A stretch of 8,759 nucleotides of DNA from PALSA-894 sp034669145 (GCA_034669145.1 JAXDNY010000050.1:1-8759), one strand, 5' to 3'. Positions 1 to 6,708 are shown, counted from the stretch's first letter. The notes: a model not told the origin generated them from the sequence alone. Made by a program: numbers and translations.

Positions 1-461
1 CGAGCCGCATGTATCCGGTCGGCGAAATCCCGCGCAAAGCCGAGCGGCTGATCGAGATCACCTATGAGGCGATGATGCGCGGCATCGCGGCGGTGAAGCC
101 CGGCCGCACCACCGGCGACATCGGCGCCGCGATCCAGAGCTTTGTCGAGCCGCAGCACATGAGCGTGGTGCGCGACTTCTGCGGCCATGGCTTGGGCCGC
201 CTGTTCCACGACGAGCCGAACATCGTGCACATCGGCCGTGCCGGAGAGGGCATCGTGCTCAAGCCCGGCATGCTGTTCACCATCGAGCCGATGATCAATC
301 TCGGCCGCCCGCACGTGAAGGTGCTCTCGGACGGCTGGACCGCGGTCACGCGCGACCGCTCGCTCTCGGCGCAGTTCGAGCACACCGTCGGGGTGACGCA
401 GGACGGCGTCGAGGTGTTTACCATCTCGCCGGCCGGGCGCCACAAGCCGCCTTACGTTTAG
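1..461 (+). CDS. map: Type I methionine aminopeptidase, C-terminal part (5' end outside window)
   Basis: This cytosolic metalloenzyme removes the initiator methionine from new proteins. The reading frame is open from base 3, before the first ATG at 9, so the gene begins upstream and about 150 C-terminal residues are visible. Numbering from the ATG at 9, the pita-bread-fold metal and active-site residues are all present: the CGHGLG motif (His60, metal ligand), FHDEP (His67, substrate contact), FTIEPM (Glu93, metal ligand) and SAQFEHT (Glu124, metal ligand). The two aspartate ligands of the family would lie in the missing part. The order and spacing of the motifs match the E. coli Map C-terminus. 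The gene ends 25 bp before the stop of the convergent cupin gene, with no strong terminator hairpin in the gap. Nothing suggests that the visible part is broken. The ATG at 9 is an internal methionine, not the start. Confidence 0.96.
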   Translation, partial: SRMYPVGEIPRKAERLIEITYEAMMRGIAAVKPGRTTGDIGAAIQSFVEPQHMSVVRDFCGHGLGRLFHDEPNIVHIGRAGEGIVLKPGMLFTIEPMINLGRPHVKVLSDGWTAVTRDRSLSAQFEHTVGVTQDGVEVFTISPAGRHKPPYV

Positions 462-486
462 GCGGACGCCGGAAAAGCGGCCGGAC

Positions 487-1224
487 TCAGCCGCGCTTGG
501 CGCCAATCGAGACGAAGGCCATGAGACACGGCTCCGCCAACGGATTGCGCCAGCGATGGCGCGTTCCGTTTTGCACGATGCAATCGCCCTGGCGCAGATG
601 GACCTTCTGTCCGTCGTCCAGTTCCAGCGTCATCTCGCCGCGAACCACGACCCCGTAATCGATGGTGTCCGACGTGTGCATGCCCGGAGCGCCGCGCTCC
701 ATGACGTCGCCCATGCCGGGGACCTTGTCGTTCAATTCCTTCAGCCCGGTCTCGAAGGTGACGCCGGGCGGCGGCCGATAGCCCTCCGGGCGCCGGGGCG
801 GGTACGAGATCAGGCGAAACATCGTGCCGCCGGGACCGGGGAACGCGATCGTTCCCTTGAGCATCGGGTCCGGCTCCAGGCCGGTGAGCTGCGGCACACC
901 TTCCGTCATGTAGAGTTCATAGAACGTCAGTCCCGGATTGGAATCGATCTCCACCACCTTGGACGTCACGTCAAAGGACTTGAACACCGACTTGCCGGCT
1001 TCATTTCGGCCGGTCAGGGCCCGCTTGGGCGGCGGCAGCTCGCTTGAATCTTTCGCGTCGGCGCCTTGTGGCGTCGCAGCCAGCGCGCCGCCGGCGGCCA
1101 TCGCCGAAAGCGCCTGGAGCAGATGACGCCGATCCCCGCCTTCAAGGTGTCCGGAAGACAGCACCGCGTCACCTGAGGATTTTTTCTTGTTCCGTGGCCA
1201 CCAGCGCCAAGCGAATCTGCTCAT
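487..1224 (-). CDS. Exported cupin-domain protein with Tat-like signal
   Basis: This is a predicted 245-residue single-domain cupin; its substrate is unknown. The ATG at 1224 is preferred because GGAGAA stands 5 nt upstream; an in-frame start at 1338 would overlap the upstream membrane-protein gene. Residues 1-30 form a long basic leader (RNKKK at 11-15). A twin-arginine-like DRRHLLQ motif (31-37) and an Ala/Gly/Leu-rich hydrophobic run (38-50) follow, with a possible cleavage site near ADA (55-57), so export by Tat is inferred. The cupin barrel is near the C-terminus. Motif 1 is about HTSDTIDYGVVVRGE from His183, and motif 2 is GDCIVQNGTRHRWRN (213-227). The canonical second histidine of HxH is absent and the acidic ligand position reads Asp/Tyr, so metal binding may be altered or lost. 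It lies 44 bp downstream of the membrane-protein gene and is probably co-transcribed with it. It could be an enzyme or a binding protein. Confidence 0.85.
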   Translation of the reverse strand: MSRFAWRWWPRNKKKSSGDAVLSSGHLEGGDRRHLLQALSAMAAGGALAATPQGADAKDSSELPPPKRALTGRNEAGKSVFKSFDVTSKVVEIDSNPGLTFYELYMTEGVPQLTGLEPDPMLKGTIAFPGPGGTMFRLISYPPRRPEGYRPPPGVTFETGLKELNDKVPGMGDVMERGAPGMHTSDTIDYGVVVRGEMTLELDDGQKVHLRQGDCIVQNGTRHRWRNPLAEPCLMAFVSIGAKRG

Positions 1225-1229
1225 CCGCG

Positions 1230-1235
1230 TTCTCC
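1230..1235 (-). promoter_or_regulatory. Ribosome binding site of the cupin gene
   Basis: On the minus strand, GGAGAA is followed by five bases (CGCGG) and ATG at 1224. No comparable site was seen for the longer in-frame start at 1338. This decides the start and places the basic leader and RR motif at the N-terminus. Confidence 0.6.
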
Positions 1236-1268
1236 GTTGTAACGTGCGATCAGCCCGCACCATGCGTG

Positions 1269-1685
1269 TCAAAGAATGAGCGACACGCTGCTCGCAACCG
1301 CGGCAAGGATAACGATATTGCCCAGCATGCCGCCCCAATGAATCAGACGCAGCCGCCGCATCGCCGCGGTGTCGCCCGATTGCCAGGCGGTTTGCTGCAT
1401 GTCGATCCGGTGAAGCACGTGTCTCCGCACCGCGATGGCGGTGGCGGCGAGCAGCAGCATGGCGGCCGTGAACGCCATGCGTCCGCTTGCGGCAAAGACT
1501 GCCGTTGCCAGAAGGGCGGTGACGCCTACGATCCAGAAATAGGAATTGAACAAGCCGCGAAACAATCGCGAGACTTCCGGAACGTCGAGCGAAACGAACA
1601 GGAAGGGGATGGCGGCAAACAAGAAATAAATCAGCGAAAACATAACAATAACGACGGCATAGAGTGCAACGAAGTCGGGCACCAT
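1269..1685 (-). CDS. Small four-helix membrane protein of unknown function
   Basis: The 138-residue product is strongly hydrophobic and almost certainly sits in the inner membrane. Hydrophobic segments lie at about residues 4-31, 46-66, 69-86 and 117-137. A polar loop between the last two is rich in His, Arg and Gln and ends in RRLRLIHWGGMLGN just before the final helix. That arrangement resembles several small DUF-type four-helix families, but I cannot assign one with confidence. No Shine-Dalgarno sequence is clear upstream of the ATG at 1685; a later ATG at 1643 would remove half of the first helix, so the longer form is kept. The stop lies 44 bp upstream of the cupin start on the same strand, suggesting a two-gene transcript. 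The gene reads away from radC across a spacer of about 160 bp. Function cannot be inferred. Confidence 0.8.
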   Translation of the reverse strand: MVPDFVALYAVVIVMFSLIYFLFAAIPFLFVSLDVPEVSRLFRGLFNSYFWIVGVTALLATAVFAASGRMAFTAAMLLLAATAIAVRRHVLHRIDMQQTAWQSGDTAAMRRLRLIHWGGMLGNIVILAAVASSVSLIL

Positions 1686-1843
1686 GGGATCACTGGCCGT
1701 TTTCGCAATTCCTGCACGGTTGGTACACCGAACGGAAATTGCAATCTCTCAGACTTATTGATGAGAGAGAACGCGTCCGGGCGCGCCGCCACCCGCCTCG
1801 CGCGGCGATTGCAAATCTTGGCATTCCGGGCATGCTGGCCGGC
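1686..1843. other. Divergent spacer between the membrane-protein gene and radC
   Basis: This spacer of about 158 bp should hold the promoters of both flanking units; no convincing -35/-10 pair was found. Visible elements are a 7-bp inverted repeat, TCTCTCA (1745-1751) and TGAGAGA (1762-1768), with a 10-nt loop, and two copies of ATTGCAA at 1738-1744 and 1808-1814. The first half, to about 1765, is more A/T-rich than its surroundings, as expected of a promoter zone. The radC frame is open through the whole spacer, from 1664, but the predicted extension there does not resemble RadC. Confidence 0.45.
1745..1768. repeat. 7-bp inverted repeat upstream of radC
   Basis: TCTCTCA and TGAGAGA are perfect reverse complements around a 10-base centre. 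The repeat lies about 76 bp before the preferred radC start and about 60 bp before the membrane-protein start. It could be an operator half-site pair or a weak hairpin; chance is also possible at this length. Confidence 0.4.
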
Positions 1844-2557
1844 ATGCCGCCGAAACGCGACCCGCCCACCGGCCTTGCCGAAGCCCCGCCGCATTTTCAC
1901 GGCCACCGCGAGCGGCTGCGCGCGCGCTTTCGCGAGGCGGGCGCCGAGGCGCTGGCCGACTACGAAATGCTGGAGCTGGTGTTGTTTCGCGCCATCCCGC
2001 AGCGGGACGTGAAGCCGCTGGCCAAGGCATTGCTGCAAAAGTTCGGCTCGTATGCGGAAGTCATCTCGGCACCGGCCGAACGGCTAAAGGAGGTCGACGG
2101 GCTTGGCGAGGCCGCGGTGACGGAATTCAAGATCGTGCAGGCGGCCGCGCATCGCCTCGCCAAAGGCGCGGTGAAGAAGCGGCCGGTGCTCTCTTCGTGG
2201 TCCTCGGTGCTCGACTACGTGCGCGCCGCGCAGGCCTTCGCCGAAAAGGAACAGTTCCGCGTCCTGTTCCTCGACAAGCGCAATCAGCTGATCGCCGACG
2301 AGGTGCAGCAGCAGGGCACGGTCGACCACACGCCGGTCTATCCGCGCGAGGTGGTTAAGCGCGCGCTCGAACTCTCCGCGACCGCCATCATCCTGGTGCA
2401 CAATCACCCCTCCGGAGACCCGACCCCCTCGCAGGCCGACATCGACATGACCAAGCAGGTCGCGAATGTGGCGAAGCCCCTCGGCGTCGCGCTCTACGAC
2501 CATATCATCGTCGGCAAGGAAGGCCACGCGAGTCTGAAGGGGTTGCGGCTGATCTAG
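1844..2557 (+). CDS. radC: RadC family protein (JAMM/MPN domain)
   Basis: The product (237 residues) is a UPF0758/RadC protein. The family is traditionally labelled a DNA repair protein, but its real role is unsettled. An N-terminal region (about 18-110) contains GHRERLRARF and a helix-hairpin-helix-like stretch, LKEVDGLGEAAV (81-92). The C-terminal MPN domain (about 115-237) has the conserved PREVVKRAL segment (168-175) and the JAMM zinc motif HNHPSGDPTPSQAD, giving His186, His188, Ser196 and Asp199 with Glu153 as the likely catalytic glutamate. The domain looks intact. The ATG at 1844 is chosen because it gives an N-terminus (MPPKRDPP) and a length typical of alphaproteobacterial RadC. The ATG at 1832 is the main alternative, and neither has a good Shine-Dalgarno sequence. 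radC and map often sit close together in Rhizobiales; here an opposite-strand pair separates them. The gene converges with the radical SAM gene 46 bp downstream. Confidence 0.94.
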   Translation: MPPKRDPPTGLAEAPPHFHGHRERLRARFREAGAEALADYEMLELVLFRAIPQRDVKPLAKALLQKFGSYAEVISAPAERLKEVDGLGEAAVTEFKIVQAAAHRLAKGAVKKRPVLSSWSSVLDYVRAAQAFAEKEQFRVLFLDKRNQLIADEVQQQGTVDHTPVYPREVVKRALELSATAIILVHNHPSGDPTPSQADIDMTKQVANVAKPLGVALYDHIIVGKEGHASLKGLRLI

Positions 2558-2603
2558 CGGAGGCTGTTTCCGGCCGGATCGTCCGCAACGCGCTCGTCAG
2601 CCG

Positions 2604-4217
2604 TCAATTCACCAGCGCGGGCCGGGCGGCCTCGTGCGCGACGGCGGGTAGCGCAGGCGCGGCCGCATCCAGTTCCGCGATCATCTCTTCGATGCGCGCG
2701 ATCACTTCGCGCGCGAACGGGCCGACGTCCTGGTAGAGCGTCATCAATATCAGAATCCGGCGGGCCGCGGCCGGATTGCTCGTTGCGCACTGGGTCAGCG
2801 TGCGACTGAAGAGTTCGCGCGGCTCCGGCATGTTCGACATGATCCGGTGCAACAATTCGCGTTTGCCTACATTGCGCCGGGCAGGTTGCCTGCGGCTGCA
2901 ATTCTCCAGCATCTTCGCCAGCCGCTGGAGGCGGCCCGCATAGGCGACCGGATCATAGATGCGCCTGAGAATATGCACGTAGTCGGCGAGGATTTCCGCG
3001 CGCGGACGCAATGTCTCGAAGTTGAGCCCCATCGTGCACTGGTCCGCGCCCTTTAGATCTTTGCGATCCTTGCGCTCGAGGTGAGGATGCATGCGCCCCT
3101 CCTTTTCGAGCCGGCGTGTGAGCTGCGTGTTCGGCAACGCGTAAAGGAGCCCCACCATGCAGACCGGGATAGCCGCTTCCTCGATCAGATCGACCATCGC
3201 ATCCGCGGCCGACTGCGTCTCGCTGTCGAAACCGATGATGAAACCGGCGTGCACGAAAAGGCCGGCTGCGTAGATTCTGCGGAGACTGTCCGCAATACTG
3301 CGTCGCGTATTCTGCTTTTTGCGCATCGCAACGAGGGTCGCGGTGTCCGGGCTCTCGATGCCGATAAACACCCCGACGAAGTTGGCCCGGTTCAGCAGCA
3401 TCAGGAGTTCGTGATCGTCGGCGAGATTGAGCGAGGCTTCCGTCGTGAACTCGAACGGATAGTCGTGCGCTTCCAGCCATGTCGCGAGCTCGGGAAGGAA
3501 GGCCTTCACGGCCTTCTTGTTGCCGATGAGGTTATCGTCCACGAAATCGATGTGGCCGCGATAACCCAGACGGTAGAGCTCATCGAGTTCTGCCAGCATC
3601 TGGGGATTGGTCTTGGCGCGCGGCACGCGCCCGTACAGTTCGATGATGTCGCAGAACTCGCAGGTGAAGGGGCAGCCGCGAGAGAACTGCACGCCGACGT
3701 GGAGGTAGTCGTCGAATTTCAGGAGATCGAAGCGGGGAATCGGGGTCTTGGTCACGTCGACCTGAAATTTCTCGGCCTCGAACACCCCTTCGCGTGCACC
3801 CGCCTCCCAGGCTTCGACGAACCGGTCGATGACCCCTTCGGCTTCACCGAGGACGCGGAAATTCGCGGCCGGGCAGGCATGGGGAGACGATGTGATGCTC
3901 GGCCCGCCAACGGCGACCGGCTTTCCCCGCGCGCGGCAAAGGTCGACGATGTCGAGCGTATCGCCCCCCTGCGGCAGCATGCCTCCGGTGAAGACCAGGT
4001 CGGCCCAGTCGAGGTCCTCGTCGGTCAATTCCCCGGTGTTGCGGTCGACCAGCCGGACCGACCAGGAACGCGGCAGCAGCGCCGCGACGGTGATCAATCC
4101 CAGCGGTGGCGCCGTATGCTTTGCGCCGACAGCCTCGGAGGTCTTCTTGAAACTCCAGAATGTCTCGGCCTCGAAGCGAGGGCAAACCATCAGGACGTTG
4201 CAGGCTTGTGCATCCAT
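2604..4217 (-). CDS. B12-binding radical SAM protein (DUF4070-type, HpnP-like architecture)
   Basis: The predicted 537-residue enzyme joins an N-terminal cobalamin-binding Rossmann-like domain (about 7-140) to a radical SAM barrel (about 170-370) and an Arg-rich helical C-terminus (about 400-537). The 4Fe-4S motif is RGCPFTCEFCD, with Cys182, Cys186 and Cys189. Further family marks are LYGRVPRAKT (194-203), FVDDNLIGNKKA (225-236), GIESPD (286-291) and GFIIGFDSET (325-334). The DxHxxG lower-ligand motif is not visible, as in other members that bind cobalamin base-off without a histidine. The layout resembles the hopanoid C2-methylase HpnP, but no hopanoid gene is nearby and I cannot assign that substrate. 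A methyl transfer to an unreactive carbon is a reasonable guess only. The ATG at 4217 is chosen as the last start before the domain; a GTG at 4244 with GGA just upstream is the alternative. The next gene upstream is divergent, so it is probably transcribed alone. Confidence 0.9.
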   Translation of the reverse strand: MDAQACNVLMVCPRFEAETFWSFKKTSEAVGAKHTAPPLGLITVAALLPRSWSVRLVDRNTGELTDEDLDWADLVFTGGMLPQGGDTLDIVDLCRARGKPVAVGGPSITSSPHACPAANFRVLGEAEGVIDRFVEAWEAGAREGVFEAEKFQVDVTKTPIPRFDLLKFDDYLHVGVQFSRGCPFTCEFCDIIELYGRVPRAKTNPQMLAELDELYRLGYRGHIDFVDDNLIGNKKAVKAFLPELATWLEAHDYPFEFTTEASLNLADDHELLMLLNRANFVGVFIGIESPDTATLVAMRKKQNTRRSIADSLRRIYAAGLFVHAGFIIGFDSETQSAADAMVDLIEEAAIPVCMVGLLYALPNTQLTRRLEKEGRMHPHLERKDRKDLKGADQCTMGLNFETLRPRAEILADYVHILRRIYDPVAYAGRLQRLAKMLENCSRRQPARRNVGKRELLHRIMSNMPEPRELFSRTLTQCATSNPAAARRILILMTLYQDVGPFAREVIARIEEMIAELDAAAPALPAVAHEAARPALVN

Positions 4218-4399
4218 ACCGAGGCAAATTCCCAGCCCGATCACCGATTCCGGAGAGACTTGGACGGAACTCCCAGATGACCTCAAAGCTTGCCGGGACC
4301 CTAGCACGTCCTGGATCGCCGGGAAGGGCTCATGATGTCGACGATCGAGTTCCACAGGCTGTATGTTGGTGCTGAATTCAATCCAGCCCGGACCTTGTC
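4218..4399. other. Divergent spacer between the radical SAM and GFA genes
   Basis: This 182-bp region must contain the start signals for both flanking genes. No good sigma-70 hexamer pair was found. A possible hairpin with one G-U wobble is formed by CCGGGAC (4293-4299) and GTCCTGG (4308-4314), and a small TCGA-CGA-TCGA palindrome lies around 4338-4348. The open frame of the radical SAM gene runs back to 4355 through this spacer, but those residues show no domain features. Confidence 0.35.
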
Positions 4400-4885
4400 A
4401 TGACACGCAGAGCGCTCTCCAACGCGGCGAGCGTCAAGGGTCGGTGCCTGTGCGGCGCCGTACGCTTCGAAATCGATTATCCGGCGTTCTGGGCGTGGCA
4501 TGACCATAGCCGCGCGAGCCGGGTCGCGCACGGCGCCGCCTACGCGACCTATGTGGGGACCTGGCGCAAGCGCTACCGGATACTGGACGGTGCCGGCGAG
4601 ATCACGCGCTACGAGGACAAGGAGAATGGAAGCACGCGCAGCTTCTGCCGATGCTGCGGCGCGCCTCTGCTCTATGAGCGCTCCGGCCCGCGCCGCATGA
4701 TCAATATCCCGCGCGCGCTGTTTGAAAGCCGCACCGGGCGCCAGCCGCTCTATCACGTTCGCATCGAGGAGCGGCCGGAGTGGGCCTACCGCGAGGAGCC
4801 GCTCGTGCCGCTGAAAGGATATCCGGGCGTGGTGTGGTGTCGGCCAAAAAGGAAAAAACGATCGGACGCTCTCGATCGCGCTTGA
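4400..4885 (+). CDS. GFA-family (Mss4-like fold) protein with incomplete zinc ligands
   Basis: The 161-residue product belongs to the GFA family, named after glutathione-dependent formaldehyde-activating enzyme; most members are uncharacterised and no reaction can be assigned here. The first motif, GRCLCGAVRFE (Cys16, Cys18), and the late motif FCRCCGAPL (Cys83, Cys85, Cys86) are intact, consistent with the structural zinc site. The usual CHCxxC stretch between them is replaced by WHDHSRAS (33-40), so the cysteines of the second site are gone, although two histidines remain. The C-terminal half has the motifs RMINIPRALFESRTGRQP (99-116) and EPLVPLKGYPGVVW (133-146), and the tail is very basic (RPKRKKR, 148-154). 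This looks like an established subfamily, not decay, since the frame is intact. The ATG at 4400 has only a weak upstream GGA. The neighbour upstream is divergent, and about 130 bp separates it from the next gene. Confidence 0.86.
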   Translation: MTRRALSNAASVKGRCLCGAVRFEIDYPAFWAWHDHSRASRVAHGAAYATYVGTWRKRYRILDGAGEITRYEDKENGSTRSFCRCCGAPLLYERSGPRRMINIPRALFESRTGRQPLYHVRIEERPEWAYREEPLVPLKGYPGVVWCRPKRKKRSDALDRA

Positions 4886-5018
4886 TGGTCCTTTTATTTG
4901 GCAAGGTGAATATGCGATTGGCCCACGCGCAGCATTGTTCGTTATCGTGTTTCAAGCTAAAAGGCGGTATACGGGCGAGGTCATTTTGCTCTCGTCAATT
5001 CCCGTTCATGGGGTGCGC
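4886..5018 (+). other. Spacer upstream of the TPR-like protein gene
   Basis: This 133-bp gap is clearly richer in A and T than the genes upstream and is the probable promoter zone for the gene at 5019. No strong hairpin or promoter pair stands out. The downstream reading frame is open from 4935, but the leader residues there do not look like protein sequence under selection. Confidence 0.3.
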
Positions 5019-5888
5019 ATGGAAAACTTCGGATCGCGCGCACGTCACGCGACCATTGCCCTGCTGCTATTCGGCTTGGGAGTTGGGCCTTCGCCGACAT
5101 CGGCGCAGGCTCCCGGGGCATGGGTTCCGCTCGCCAAAAAAATCGCCATTCTTGGTAGCCGCAGCGAGCAAGCCGGCAATTTTGACGAAGCATTAGATAA
5201 TTATCGCTTGATCATCGCGGCGGCGACGGACGCATTGAAGAATCCGTCGGCGCTTGATCCGGCATCGGACAGAGAGGGCTACATCTTGCTCGCCGCTGGC
5301 CACATCGATGCGGCACGCGTTCTGCTGATGAAGGCCGCGACGCCCGCTGTCCGGCAACGTGAAGGCGCGCCGACCATTGCGGCCTTGTTGGCTGACTTGG
5401 CAATCCTGCAGCACACCCAGGCGGCCGAGAAGGCGCTCAAGACAGCCGAAGCCTTGGAGCAACAGGACAGCGAGGAATGCGCGCGCAAGAACCGGGGCAA
5501 GCCAATAAGAGAAATCGCTATTTGCTTCACTTACGCCGCCATCATCAATGCCGAATTGGGCGATTTGCGCCTCCTCAAAGGCGATCCTGTTCAAGCGAGG
5601 AGCTTTTTTCTCGCCGCCCTAAAACAACGCCCCAATTTGGAGCATGCCAAAACCGCAATCACCCACCTCGATGAGGTTGACCGCATCGAAAACGGGTCGA
5701 CGACCGGGTACATGCAGAAAGTCAGAGGTTGGGCGGTACAGATTCTTGGAGCCGATTTGACAAGAAAGGCCGGGGTGCTGCTCATCAAGGATCTGGTTGG
5801 TCGTTCGAATCCCTTGGCTGGTTCGATATCCGCAGCGGTGGCGGATCCGCTCATCGAGCGCATGCAGGTTCGCCTCAAATCCAACTAG
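5019..5888 (+). CDS. Exported helical-repeat (TPR-like) protein of unknown function
   Basis: The predicted product has 289 residues. Starting at the ATG at 5019 gives a clean Sec signal peptide: RARH, a hydrophobic core ATIALLLFGLGVG (11-23) and a probable cut after SAQA (28-31). The earlier ATG at 4935 would bury this signal inside the protein. The mature part is nearly all helical, with TPR-like segments such as GNFDEALDNYRLIIAAATDAL and, later, AELGDLRLLKGDPVQARSFFLAALKQRP, which has the small/large residue spacing of a tetratricopeptide hairpin. A short Cys pair lies in the middle, one in EECARKN and one in AICFTY. A periplasmic or lipid-free envelope scaffold role is inferred only. Codon use is visibly less G/C-biased than in the flanking genes, which may mean later acquisition or weak expression. 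GGGG lies just upstream as a poor ribosome site. It converges with the Inh gene, with a 30-bp gap. Confidence 0.78.
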   Translation: MENFGSRARHATIALLLFGLGVGPSPTSAQAPGAWVPLAKKIAILGSRSEQAGNFDEALDNYRLIIAAATDALKNPSALDPASDREGYILLAAGHIDAARVLLMKAATPAVRQREGAPTIAALLADLAILQHTQAAEKALKTAEALEQQDSEECARKNRGKPIREIAICFTYAAIINAELGDLRLLKGDPVQARSFFLAALKQRPNLEHAKTAITHLDEVDRIENGSTTGYMQKVRGWAVQILGADLTRKAGVLLIKDLVGRSNPLAGSISAAVADPLIERMQVRLKSN

Positions 5889-5918
5889 TCGAGGCCGCGA
5901 TTCTGTGTTGAACGATAA

Positions 5919-6599
5919 CTACGGCCGCACCATCAGCATCGGCGGGCGCATCGCAGGAATACGGCTCCAGATGTTTTCCTCGTTTTCCTCGAAGCGCCAG
6001 CTTTGGCCGTTCCTGGCAAGCATCACGAACTGGCCGCGGTCGAGCCGCCACGACACCGGCGCAAAGCGGGCAATCAGCGGGTCGCAGCCCGGCTTGAGCG
6101 TGAGCGCGAAGCTGTCGGTGTCGTAGGCGGTGTTGGCGAGCGTGAGCTGGCAGATCGCCTTGCCGCCGCGCGAAAACTGCCACTCGCCGAACAGGTCGTC
6201 GGTGATGCGCTCCTTGTTGGTTGCGGCGAGCGTCTGCAGGAAATAGTGGGTGAAGCTCGGCGTGGTCTCGTACATGCCGGCTTCGACCTCGTTGAGCTCG
6301 AGCAGCACCACGCCCTTGGGGTCGACCAGTTTCAGCGCGTCGTCGCTGCCCATCGTCCACGCGGCGATCTGGCGCAGGTCGGGGAACGCGGCGGCGCATC
6401 CGGTGCTCAGCGCAACGCCGCGGCCCGGCCCCGAGGTGTCGAGCTTGAAGGTGAGCTGACACTTGCGGTCGCGGTCGGGGTTGGAGAGTTCCCACACGCC
6501 GACCAGCGCGCGCGCCGCGTCGCTGGGTTGCGGTGCGGAGGTTTGGGCAAGGGCGCTACTCGTTGCGAGGAGGCTGAAGATAACGAGGGATTTGAGCAT
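5919..6599 (-). CDS. Exported double-domain AprI/Inh-type metalloprotease inhibitor
   Basis: The predicted 226-residue protein has a Sec signal peptide (KSLVIFSLLATSSALA, cut near residue 18). It then carries two copies of the small Inh beta-barrel domain known from inhibitors of serralysin-type zinc proteases. Copy 1 spans about 28-115 (VGVWELSN, CQLTF, STGCAAAF, AAWTM, LKLVDPKG) and copy 2 about 135-215 (FGEWQFSR, CQLTL, KPGCDPL, VSWRLDRG, FVMLARNG). Each has a Cys pair, 47/68 and 150/172, matching the family's disulphide. Known inhibitors have one domain of about 100 residues. No serralysin protease or type I secretion gene is visible nearby, so the target is unknown and it may instead act in the outer membrane or periplasm. 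The ATG at 6599 is preferred because it gives a standard signal; a GTG at 6614 is the alternative and has GGGA just upstream. The gene is probably transcribed alone. Confidence 0.87.
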   Translation of the reverse strand: MLKSLVIFSLLATSSALAQTSAPQPSDAARALVGVWELSNPDRDRKCQLTFKLDTSGPGRGVALSTGCAAAFPDLRQIAAWTMGSDDALKLVDPKGVVLLELNEVEAGMYETTPSFTHYFLQTLAATNKERITDDLFGEWQFSRGGKAICQLTLANTAYDTDSFALTLKPGCDPLIARFAPVSWRLDRGQFVMLARNGQSWRFEENEENIWSRIPAMRPPMLMVRP

Positions 6600-6641
6600 A
6601 ACCAAATCTACCACGTGTCCCGCACGCGGTGCAGCACCATA

Positions 6642-6661
6642 GCCGACGCGGAAGCGTCGGC
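6642..6661. repeat. 8-bp perfect hairpin with GGAA loop
   Basis: GCCGACGC (6642-6649) and GCGTCGGC (6654-6661) are perfect complements around GGAA, a GNRA-type tetraloop when read on the + strand. A stem of this length with such a loop would be very stable in RNA. It lies 43 bp upstream of the Inh start. Confidence 0.75.
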
Positions 6662-6671
6662 GTTCTTAGAC

Positions 6672-6686
6672 GGCCGCGTAGCGGCC
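6672..6686. repeat. 6-bp perfect hairpin with 3-nt loop
   Basis: GGCCGC (6672-6677) and GCGGCC (6681-6686) are complementary around GTA. It follows the previous hairpin by 10 bases and is part of the same cluster. Confidence 0.6.
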
Positions 6687-6708
6687 TTATGGTGATGCAC
6701 CGCAGATG

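Noticed and set aside
1044..2012. 322-residue + strand open frame across the cupin start, the membrane-protein gene and the radC start
   Set aside because: It overlaps three better-supported genes, its composition is Arg/Asn/Gln-rich without domains, and it runs out of frame into radC.
3081..4280. Long + strand open frame antisense to the radical SAM gene
   Set aside because: It is the mirror of a strongly G/C-biased real gene; the protein has no recognisable domain and no ribosome site, while the minus strand has full radical SAM motifs.
4780..5196. + strand frame bridging the GFA gene and the TPR-like gene
   Set aside because: It overlaps both genes in another frame and shows no domain or signal.
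6003..6695. + strand open frame antisense to the Inh protein
   Set aside because: It covers the hairpin spacer and mirrors the Inh gene; no motif or ribosome site.
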